This document shows positions 1-7,400 of a DNA stretch of 7,478 bases, piece by piece. The position numbers were made by a program, and so were the translations under genes. The first letter of the stretch is position 1; every line of letters starts with the position of its first letter. The stretch spans positions 1-7,478 of the forward strand of contig CALFCS010000085.1 in NCBI GenBank assembly GCA_937950565.1, written 5' to 3'. Below the pieces are notes generated by a model. The model saw only the letters and a program-made list of their open reading frames with translations, ran no database searches and was not told the origin of the DNA. Origin of the DNA: an uncultured Lachnospiraceae bacterium (lineage in GTDB: Bacteria; Bacillota; Clostridia; Lachnospirales; Lachnospiraceae).

Positions 1-1
1 A

Positions 2-2764
2 GAGATTGAGCCTTTTGGTGGAGCTGCAACTTGTCTTGGCGGAGCAATCCGTGATCCTTTGTCGGGCCGTACCTATGTTTATCAGGCAATGCGTGTAACG
101 GGAGCCGCAGACCCGACGGGAGCCGTAAAGGATACAATGAAAGGCAAGCTTCCGCAGAAGAAGCTGGTGCGTGAGGCGGCTCATGGATACAGCTCCTATG
201 GTAATCAGATTGGTCTTGCCACCGGAACGGTTAAGGAAATCTATCATCCGAATTATGTTGCGAAGCGTATGGAAATCGGAGCGGTACTTGGGGCAGCGCC
301 GAGACGTGCGGTTATCCGTGAAACTTCTGACCCGGGAGATATTATTATTCTGCTCGGCGGACGTACCGGACGTGACGGATGCGGCGGTGCGACCGGATCT
401 TCCAAGGTGCACACAGAAGAGTCTACAAAGACTTGCGGGGCGGAAGTGCAGAAAGGAAACCCGCCTACAGAACGTAAGATCCAGCGTCTCTTTAGAAGAG
501 AAGAAGTAAGTAAATTAATTAAAAAATGTAATGACTTTGGCGCAGGTGGCGTATCCGTTGCAATTGGTGAGCTGGCTGATGGACTGACCGTAGACCTTGA
601 TAAAGTGCCGAAAAAGTATGCAGGTCTTGACGGGACGGAAATTGCGATTTCCGAATCTCAGGAGCGTATGGCAGTTGTGGTTGACCCGAAGGATGTAGAG
701 GAATTTATGGGTTATGCAGCGGAGGAGAATCTGGAAGCAACGAAGGTAGCAGTTGTCACAGAGGAACCAAGACTGGTGTTATCCTGGAGAGGAAGGGAAA
801 TCGTGAATCTTTCCCGTGCCTTCCTTGATACAAACGGGGCACATCAGGAAGCGGCTGTAGCAGTGGATATTCCGAATCGAAAGGATACGATTCTTACAAG
901 AGCTGAAGTAGGAGATGTAAGAGAAAAATGGCTTGCCGTTTTGAAGGATCTGAATGTATGCTCCCAGAAGGGGCTTGTGGAAATGTTTGACGGCTCCATC
1001 GGGGCAGCCTCTGTATTTATGCCGCACGGCGGAAAATATCAGATGACAGAGACACAGGCGATGGTTGCAAAGCTTCCGGTGCTTACGGGAGACTGTGATA
1101 CGGTGACGATGATGAGTTATGGATTTGATCCTTATCTTTCTACCTGGAGTCCGTATCACGGGGCAATTTATGCAGTGACAGAGTCTGTGGCAAAGATTGT
1201 GGCAGCAGGCGGTGATTACAGTAAGATCCGCTTTACCTTCCAGGAATATTTCCGCCGTATGACAGAAGACCCGCACAGATGGAGCCAGCCGTTTGCGGCA
1301 CTTCTTGGTGCATATCATGCACAGCTTGGATTTGGGCTGCCGTCTATCGGAGGAAAGGATAGTATGTCCGGTACATTTGAAGACATTGATGTACCGCCGA
1401 CACTGGTATCTTTTGCAGTTGACGTTGCAAAGGAGAAAGATATTATTACACCGGAGCTTAAGAAAGCAGGAAATAAGCTGGTATGGCTTCAGATTGAGAC
1501 AGATGAATATGACATTCCGGTTTATGCAAAGGTAATGGAGCAGTATGCGAAATTTACAGAAGATATTCACAGCGGTAAGATTGTATCTGCCTATGCACTT
1601 GACAGACATGGAATTATCGCTGCAGTAAGTAAAATGGCATTTGGTAACGGAATGGGTGTAAAGCTTGAACACGATATAGATGCAAGAGACCTTTTTGCAC
1701 CTGCATTTGGCGACATCATCGCAGAGGTTCCGGCAGAGAAAGTGGGAGAGCTTGGCATTACTTATACGGTGATCGGTGAAGTAACAGACAATGGAAAGTT
1801 TGCCTATGCAAATACAGAGATTACTCTGGAGGAAGCAAAAGAAGCATGGACCGGTACGCTGGAGAGGGTATTTGCAACGAACTCCGGTGCAGAGGGACAG
1901 GATGCAAAGGTTGAAACCGGCCTTTATAATACATCTGATATCCATATCTGTACCCATAAGATTGCACAGCCAACGGTATTTATTCCGGTATTCCCAGGAA
2001 CAAACTGTGAATATGACAGTGCGAAAGCCTTTGAGCGTGCAGGCGCAAAGACGATTGTAAAAGTATTCCGGAATATGAGTGCATCTGACATTTTGGATTC
2101 CGTAAATGTATTTGAGGATGCGATTGCACGGTCACAGATTATTATGTTCCCGGGTGGATTCAGTGCAGGTGATGAGCCGGACGGCTCTGCAAAATTCTTC
2201 GCGACTGCATTCCAGAATGCGAAGATGAAAGAAGCAGTTGAGAAGCTTTTGAATGAACGTGATGGACTGGCGCTTGGTATTTGTAACGGATTCCAGGCAC
2301 TGATAAAACTCGGACTTGTTCCAAACGGTGCGGTTACCGGGCAGACAGCAGATTCACCGACCCTGACTTATAACACCATCGGCCGTCACATTTCTAAGAT
2401 GGTTTATACGAAGGTAGTGACAAATAAATCTCCGTGGCTTGCAGGAGCAGAACTCGGGGGCGTCTATACCAATCCGGCTTCCCACGGGGAAGGACGTTTT
2501 GTTGCGAACGATGAGTGGCTTGAGAAACTGTTTAAAAATGGACAGGTAGCAACACAGTACTGTGATCCGGAAGGAAATATCACAATGGATGAAGAGTGGA
2601 ATATAAATGGCTCTTATCTTGCAATTGAAGGTATCACAAGCCCGGATGGTCGTGTGCTTGGCAAGATGGCTCATTCAGAAAGACGTGACCGGAGTGTGGC
2701 TGTGAACATTTACGGCGAGCAGGATATGAAGATTTTTGAATCCGGCGTCGCATATTTCAGATAA
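2..2764 (+). CDS. purL: Phosphoribosylformylglycinamidine synthase, single-chain form (5' end outside window)
   Basis: FGAM synthase (EC 6.3.5.3) catalyses the fourth step of de novo purine synthesis in the cytoplasm: FGAR, glutamine and ATP give FGAM. The reading frame is open from base 2, so the true start lies upstream. The first in-frame TTG at 59 is internal, because the codons before it encode the conserved EPFGGAAT...GGAIRD stretch. 920 residues are visible; single-chain PurL is usually about 1,250-1,300 aa, so roughly the first 330 are missing. Visible parts (residue 1 = base 2) are the rest of the first AIRS-type half (LLGGRTGRDGCGGA, NDFGAGGVSVAIGELADG), a second AIRS-type half (GGKYQMTETQAM, LPSIGGKDSMSG), and a C-terminal class I glutamine amidotransferase domain at about 657-920. 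In that domain the nucleophile Cys761 lies in LGICNGFQ, and the His828/Glu830 pair lies in ASHGEGRF, so it appears catalytically intact. The gene stops at TAA 2762-2764 and is followed by a hairpin. The fused form differs from the split PurS/PurQ/PurL system of Bacillus. Confidence 0.97.
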   Translation, partial: EIEPFGGAATCLGGAIRDPLSGRTYVYQAMRVTGAADPTGAVKDTMKGKLPQKKLVREAAHGYSSYGNQIGLATGTVKEIYHPNYVAKRMEIGAVLGAAPRRAVIRETSDPGDIIILLGGRTGRDGCGGATGSSKVHTEESTKTCGAEVQKGNPPTERKIQRLFRREEVSKLIKKCNDFGAGGVSVAIGELADGLTVDLDKVPKKYAGLDGTEIAISESQERMAVVVDPKDVEEFMGYAAEENLEATKVAVVTEEPRLVLSWRGREIVNLSRAFLDTNGAHQEAAVAVDIPNRKDTILTRAEVGDVREKWLAVLKDLNVCSQKGLVEMFDGSIGAASVFMPHGGKYQMTETQAMVAKLPVLTGDCDTVTMMSYGFDPYLSTWSPYHGAIYAVTESVAKIVAAGGDYSKIRFTFQEYFRRMTEDPHRWSQPFAALLGAYHAQLGFGLPSIGGKDSMSGTFEDIDVPPTLVSFAVDVAKEKDIITPELKKAGNKLVWLQIETDEYDIPVYAKVMEQYAKFTEDIHSGKIVSAYALDRHGIIAAVSKMAFGNGMGVKLEHDIDARDLFAPAFGDIIAEVPAEKVGELGITYTVIGEVTDNGKFAYANTEITLEEAKEAWTGTLERVFATNSGAEGQDAKVETGLYNTSDIHICTHKIAQPTVFIPVFPGTNCEYDSAKAFERAGAKTIVKVFRNMSASDILDSVNVFEDAIARSQIIMFPGGFSAGDEPDGSAKFFATAFQNAKMKEAVEKLLNERDGLALGICNGFQALIKLGLVPNGAVTGQTADSPTLTYNTIGRHISKMVYTKVVTNKSPWLAGAELGGVYTNPASHGEGRFVANDEWLEKLFKNGQVATQYCDPEGNITMDEEWNINGSYLAIEGITSPDGRVLGKMAHSERRDRSVAVNIYGEQDMKIFESGVAYFR

Positions 2765-2774
2765 GACTGGCAGA

Positions 2775-2839
2775 AAACAGAGTGGTTTCTTGGTTGAAAT
2801 GCAACTTGGAATCCACTCTGTTTCATAAAAAACGTTTTT
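2775..2839 (+). terminator. Probable intrinsic terminator of purL
   Basis: Eleven bases at 2775-2785 (AAACAGAGTGG) pair perfectly with 2813-2823 (CCACTCTGTTT). After one mismatch the stem can extend by about four more pairs. It starts 11 bases after the purL stop. The T-tract directly after the stem is poor (TTTCAT), and a run of five T's follows only at 2835-2839. It may therefore terminate inefficiently or act mainly as an mRNA 3'-end stabiliser. The position favours termination of purL. Confidence 0.6.
2828..2839. repeat. 12-bp perfect palindrome AAAAACGTTTTT
   Basis: This self-complementary site lies directly downstream of the purL hairpin, centred about 75 bp upstream of the gdhA -35 box. 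The central CG flanked by A and T tracts recalls a catabolite-responsive (cre) operator, but the outer TG and CA bases are not at the standard spacing. It could be a regulator site for gdhA or simply part of the purL termination region. The palindrome is seen directly; its function is unknown. Confidence 0.35.
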
Positions 2840-2861
2840 CATCAATGAAATTTGAGAAAAT

Positions 2862-2878
2862 TTGCAGTGTTATTGCAA
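2862..2878. repeat. Short inverted repeat TTGCA-N7-TGCAA upstream of gdhA promoter
   Basis: TTGCA (2862-2866) and TGCAA (2874-2878) form 5-bp inverted arms around a 7-base spacer, ending about 29 bp before the gdhA -35 box. The spacing suits a dimeric DNA-binding protein. However, arms this short arise by chance in AT-rich DNA, and I do not recognise the motif. Confidence 0.25.
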
Positions 2879-2907
2879 GAAAAGAACAAAAAAATTTCAA
2901 AAAAGAC

Positions 2908-2936
2908 TTGTGTTCTAAGAGGAAATCCTTTACAAT
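2908..2936 (+). promoter_or_regulatory. gdhA promoter, sigma-A type
   Basis: A -35 box TTGTGT (2908-2913) is separated by 17 bases from a -10 box TACAAT (2931-2936). The -10 matches five of six consensus bases and the spacing is optimal; the -35 keeps the key TTG. The stretch 2880-2906 is very A-rich and could act as an UP element. Initiation would fall near 2943, giving a leader of about 29 bases, too short for a riboswitch. Any control is therefore likely at the promoter. Confidence 0.7.
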
Positions 2937-2956
2937 AGTTAAGGAAAAAATGTGCT

Positions 2957-2962
2957 AGGAGG
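2957..2962 (+). promoter_or_regulatory. Ribosome binding site of gdhA
   Basis: AGGAGG is followed by nine bases and then ATG at 2972. This is a full match to the anti-Shine-Dalgarno core and fixes the gdhA start. Confidence 0.9.
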
Positions 2963-2971
2963 TAAAAAGGT

Positions 2972-4306
2972 ATGTCATATGTTGATGAAGTCCTGGAAAA
3001 AGTAGTGGCGAAGAACCCTGCAGAGCCAGAATTCCACCAGGCAGTAAAAGAAGTATTAGAGTCATTGAGAGTTGTTGTAGAAGTAAATGAGGAGAAGTTC
3101 CGCAAGGACGCTCTGCTTGAGAGACTGGTAGAGCCGGAGAGACAGTTTAAATTCCGTGTGCCATGGGTAGATGATAAGGGGCAGGTTCAAGTGAACACTG
3201 GTTATCGTGTACAGTTTAACAGTGCGATTGGACCATACAAGGGAGGCTTACGTCTTCACCCATCTGTAAATCTTGGAATTATCAAGTTCCTTGGATTTGA
3301 GCAGATCTTTAAGAATTCCCTGACTGGTCTTCCGATTGGCGGAGGTAAAGGTGGTTCTGACTTTGACCCGAAGGGCAAATCAGACAGAGAAATTATGGCA
3401 TTCTGCCAGAGTTTCATGACAGAACTTTGCAAATATATTGGTGCTGATACAGACGTTCCGGCCGGAGATATCGGAACGGGCGCAAGAGAGATCGGTTACA
3501 TGTTCGGACAGTATAAGAGAATCCGCGGCGTGTATGAAGGAGTACTTACAGGTAAGGGATTAAGCTATGGCGGCTCTCTTGCAAGAACAGAGGCTACCGG
3601 TTATGGTCTTCTTTATTTCACAGATGAGCTTCTGAAAATTAACGGTCATGATATTGCAGGAAAGACAGCAGCAGTTTCCGGTTCCGGTAATGTTGCAATC
3701 TACGCAATCCAGAAGGCACAGCAGCTTGGCGTAAAGGTTGTTACAGCAAGTGATTCCACAGGCTGGGTATATGATCCGGAAGGAATTGATGTGGCTGCCC
3801 TGAAGGAAATCAAGGAAGTAAACCGTGCAAGACTTACTGAATATAAAAAATATCGTCCGAATTCTGAATATCATGAGGGACGCGGCGTATGGTCTGTAAA
3901 GGTTGACCTTGCTCTTCCATGTGCAACACAGAATGAGCTTCTGTTAGAAGATGCGAAACAGCTTGTTGCAAATGGATGTATCGCAGTATGTGAAGGAGCG
4001 AATATGCCGACTACAATGGAAGCAACTGAGTACTTACAGGAGAACGGCGTATTATTTGGACCTGGTAAAGCTGCAAACGCAGGTGGTGTTGCAACTTCTG
4101 CACTTGAGATGTCACAGAACAGCGAGCGTCTGAGCTGGACATTCGAAGAAGTAGATGCAAAACTGAAAGACATCATGGTTAACATCTGCCACAATGCAGA
4201 TGACGCTGCAAAACGTTACGGTATGGCAGGCAACTATGTTGCAGGTGCTAACATTGCCGGATTTGAGAAAGTTGTAGACGCTATGACTGCACAGGGAATC
4301 GTGTAA
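2972..4306 (+). CDS. gdhA: Glutamate dehydrogenase, NADP-type
   Basis: This cytoplasmic enzyme (EC 1.4.1.4 expected) reductively aminates 2-oxoglutarate with ammonia to glutamate, linking carbon and nitrogen metabolism. At 444 aa it is full length for the bacterial hexameric family (about 445-450). The N-terminal substrate domain carries GPYKGGLRLHPSV with Lys90, then Lys114, the signature LPIGGGKGG with catalytic Lys126, and DVPAGDIGTG with Asp166. These correspond, offset by one, to Lys89, Lys113, Lys125 and Asp165 of Clostridium symbiosum GDH. The Rossmann domain shows GSGNVA at 237-242. The segment after its second strand reads ASDSTG (Ser260-Thr263), resembling the NADP-dependent E. coli enzyme (ASDSSG) more than the NAD-dependent C. 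symbiosum enzyme. NADP(H) use is therefore inferred, not proven. ATG 2972 is supported by AGGAGG nine bases upstream. The gene has its own promoter and terminator, so it is probably monocistronic. Confidence 0.97.
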   Translation: MSYVDEVLEKVVAKNPAEPEFHQAVKEVLESLRVVVEVNEEKFRKDALLERLVEPERQFKFRVPWVDDKGQVQVNTGYRVQFNSAIGPYKGGLRLHPSVNLGIIKFLGFEQIFKNSLTGLPIGGGKGGSDFDPKGKSDREIMAFCQSFMTELCKYIGADTDVPAGDIGTGAREIGYMFGQYKRIRGVYEGVLTGKGLSYGGSLARTEATGYGLLYFTDELLKINGHDIAGKTAAVSGSGNVAIYAIQKAQQLGVKVVTASDSTGWVYDPEGIDVAALKEIKEVNRARLTEYKKYRPNSEYHEGRGVWSVKVDLALPCATQNELLLEDAKQLVANGCIAVCEGANMPTTMEATEYLQENGVLFGPGKAANAGGVATSALEMSQNSERLSWTFEEVDAKLKDIMVNICHNADDAAKRYGMAGNYVAGANIAGFEKVVDAMTAQGIV

Positions 4307-4346
4307 AAGGCGGATTTAAGGTATTATATAGTGAAAATAAAAAGGA

Positions 4347-4400
4347 CTCGTAAAATGGGAAAGAGATGACCTGTTTTACGGGTTTTTTGCTTTTTTTCTT
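4347..4400 (+). terminator. Strong intrinsic terminator of gdhA
   Basis: Bases 4347-4359 (CTCGTAAAATGGG) pair with 4370-4382 (CCTGTTTTACGGG) in a 13-bp stem with three G-U pairs and a 10-base loop. TTTTTT (4383-4388) follows directly, then GC and a second T-rich run to about 4401. It starts 40 bases after the gdhA stop. This is a textbook Rho-independent terminator. Confidence 0.92.
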
Positions 4401-4427
4401 TACATTTCCTGCAATATTAAGTATAAT
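4399..4427 (+). promoter_or_regulatory. Near-consensus sigma-A promoter of the GH43 surface protein gene
   Basis: TTTACA (4399-4404, five of six) and TATAAT (4422-4427, six of six) are spaced by 17 bases. The -35 box begins inside the T-run of the preceding terminator. The start would be near 4434, leaving a leader of only about 20 bases. I see no cre-like or other clear operator nearby, so strong or constitutive expression is possible; this is inference. Confidence 0.85.
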
Positions 4428-4442
4428 AGAAAGAAAAAGAGT

Positions 4443-4448
4443 AGGAGG
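4443..4448 (+). promoter_or_regulatory. Ribosome binding site of the GH43 surface protein gene
   Basis: AGGAGG lies five bases before ATG 4454. The spacing is at the short end of normal. It fixes the start of a protein that begins with a classical signal peptide. Confidence 0.9.
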
Positions 4449-4453
4449 TTTCT

Positions 4454-7400
4454 ATGAAGAAGAAAGGAAATGACCGGAGATTCATTAAATCTCTGGTTGC
4501 AGGTATTACAGTTGCTGCTATGGCAGCAGTCACAGTTCTTCCGGGGTCTTTGGGAAGTATCGCAAAGGCTGCGGATGACAAAATGGTTCTGCACTGGGAT
4601 ATGACCCAGAATGAGGACAAGACGCTTAAGGACCTTACCGGAAACGGACACAGTGGAAAGATGAATGGAACGCTGGAGACCGCAAAGGTAGAAGGAATCG
4701 ACGTACTGAAGATGACAGGGGGCTATGTAGATATTCCGGATGGAACAATCAGTAAAGATGCAACAGAAGTGACCGTTAATATGCTTGTGAAGATTGACAA
4801 GAATATTGCGGCATCCTGGATGTGGTGTCTGGGAACTTCGAACAAGCGGTATATGTATTTTACCGGATGCTGCAGCTCAGGTCAGGGCAGTGTGATGCGC
4901 GGTGGTGTCGGATGTGTCCCGGATGACAAGCTCGGAACCGGAAACGGCTGGGAGTATGAGTCCGTGATTAACGGAAATGAAGCGCTTTCCGTAGGCGAAT
5001 GGCAGAATGTTACCATTACATACAAAGATAACGGGAAGTTTATCTTTTATAAAAACGGTGTGAAGCAGGCAGAGACAACGCTCAGTGAAGGAAATGCAGG
5101 CACATTTACCTTGCAGCAGCTGATGACCGCCGGTGATGCAAGAGACGGTTACATGGGCTGGTCTTTCTATACAGGAAATGATCCGAAGTTCCAGGGCACA
5201 GTAGCAGATTTCCAGATTTATGAGAAAGAAATGACCGCTGCGGAAGTGAAAACATTATCTGATGGCATGTCAGATATGCTGAATGATCTTAAGGATAATG
5301 AATTCACAGAGGCTGACATTCATTTGTCTGAGAAAGACTGTCTGGGCAGCAATCCATCAAAAGATGAGGTGTCCACAGATCTTGTGCTTCCAGAGAAGAC
5401 AACAGTAGGAGCTTCCGGGAAAGAAGCATCCATTACAAAATGGACGAGTGATGCTCCGTCCGTGATCTCAGATGCAGGTAAGGTTACCCGTCCTGTGAGA
5501 GACCGTAAAGTTACATTGACAGCCGAGGTAACGAAAAATAGTGTATCTGTAAATAAGAAGCTTACTTTTACTGTTTTAGGAAAAGCAACGGATGAGGGTG
5601 TTGCAAAGGCTGATAAAGAAGCACTTACCGTTACAAACAGTGAGGATGTGTCCGGCAATCTGACTCTTCCTGAGACTGGAGAGAATGGCTCTGTTATTAC
5701 ATGGGCATCCTCCAATGAAGCAGTCATCAGTTCAAAGGCGGATGGAAAGATTGCAGCCGGTAAGGTGAACCGGCAGGATAAAGATACGGATGTCACACTG
5801 ACTGCAACGATTACCTGCGGAAATGCAGTTGAGACAAAGGAAATCGTATGTCATGTACGTGCGAAGGCAGAATTAGAGGAAACAACAGATTATCTGTTTG
5901 CATATTTCCCGTATACAGGCTTTAAGGATGAGAGAGTATATTTCGGAATCAGCCAGGACGGCCTGAATTTCAAGGCGTTGAATGATGGAAAATATGTTCT
6001 GGAATCAAAGGCAGGAACACATGGAATCCGTGATCCGTTTGTATTCCGTTCCCATGAGGGAGACAAGTTCTATATGATCGCAACAGACCTTACCGTTGCA
6101 GGTCTTACGCAGGACGGGGTATATTATCCCGGAATGAGCTGGAATAAGAACCAGACAGAAGGAAGCCAGAGTATTGTTGTGTGGGAGTCCGATGACCTGG
6201 CGAACTGGTCAGAAGCGAGACTCTGTAAGGTGTCTTTAGATACCGCAGGCTGTACCTGGGCACCGGAAGCTTACTGGGATGATGAGACAGAGCAGTATGT
6301 TGTATTCTGGGCATCTAAGGTATCGGATGATAATTATGCAAAGCAGAGAGTGTACTATGCAACAACCAGAGATTTCCATACATTTTCTGAAGCAAAGGTA
6401 TGGATTGAAGAAAAAGGTTCCGTTATTGATACAACAGTGATTAAAGTCGGTGATTATTATTACCGTTATACAAAGAATGAAGACGGAAATACAAATGTGT
6501 ATGGCACTCCGAGCAAGAGAATTTACTGTGAGAGGAGCAAATCTCTTACAGCTACAAAATGGGAGCTTGTAGCGAACAATTCTCTAAATATCAGCGGTGG
6601 ACAGATTGAAGGCGGATGTATTTTCAAAATCAATACAGATGATGCAGAGAATGCGAAAAATATGGCAGCCCTCAAGGGAGCTACACTGACAAACGACGAT
6701 GTATACTGTCTGATGGCTGACAGAACCGGCGCTACGATTTTCCCGGGTCTTTCCGATGATATTACGAAGGGCTGGTTCAATGTTCTTGGAACAAATTCCA
6801 GCGCAGAGGTAGACGGCACGACTCTGTATTCCATGCCGGATCCGGTGGCAAGCCACGGTACGGTTATGCCGATTACAGCGGAAGAATATGATAATCTGAT
6901 GATGAAATATGAGAAAGATTATGTAGGAAAGGCAGCGCTTGCAAATGCCATCAAAAAGGAAATTCCTGAGACAGAGAAGGATAAATACACCGAAGAAAGC
7001 TGGAAGGCATATGTAGAAGCTCTTGCAGCCGCTAAGAAGGTAGAAGCAAAGGAAGATGCAACACAGAGGGAAGTGGATGATGCATTAAAGACACTGAAGG
7101 CGGCGAAGGATGCGTTGGAAGAAAAACCGGTAGACATAGAGCTTCCATATAAAGATGTTGCAGAGGATGCATGGTATTATGATGCAGTTGTTTATAATTA
7201 TGTACATCAGACCATGACAGGCATGAAAGATGATGAGTTTGGACCTGCAGGCACACTCGTAAGAGCGCAGTTCGCTGCGGTACTGCATAAGATGAATGGA
7301 AAACCGGTTATGGAATATACAGAGGTGTTCTCCGATGTGACGGAGCCAGACTGGTTCAAGGATGCAGTTCTGTGGGCGGCTGATGCGAAGATTGTAACCG

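Noticed and set aside
59..61. TTG as the start codon of purL
   Set aside because: The frame is open upstream to base 2 and encodes conserved PurL residues, so this TTG is an internal leucine codon.
779..1957. Long minus-strand open frame (392 codons) opposite purL
   Set aside because: It lies wholly inside purL, encodes a Cys/His/Arg-rich sequence without recognisable domains, and has no ribosome site. It is an antisense shadow of purL codon bias.
2824..2843. Catabolite-responsive element at the A/T palindrome
   Set aside because: The central CG is present, but the outer TG is absent and the CA is one base out of register, so it is kept only as an unexplained palindrome.
2842..3105. Minus-strand frame of 87 codons across the gdhA promoter
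   Set aside because: It crosses the gdhA promoter, ribosome site and first codons; the translation is Phe/Thr/Ser-rich and has no family resemblance.
4400..4651. Minus-strand frames across the start of the GH43 gene
   Set aside because: They are antisense to the promoter and signal peptide, and their content reflects the reverse of the poly-Lys and hydrophobic codons.
5320..5796. Minus-strand open frame (158 codons) opposite the Ig-like region
   Set aside because: Low-complexity Ser/Thr/Phe-rich translation, antisense to clearly coding Ig-like domains; no initiation signals seen.
6523..7288. Several minus-strand frames opposite the GH43, FIVAR and SLH regions
   Set aside because: All overlap one another and the GH43 gene, and none shows a domain or ribosome site.
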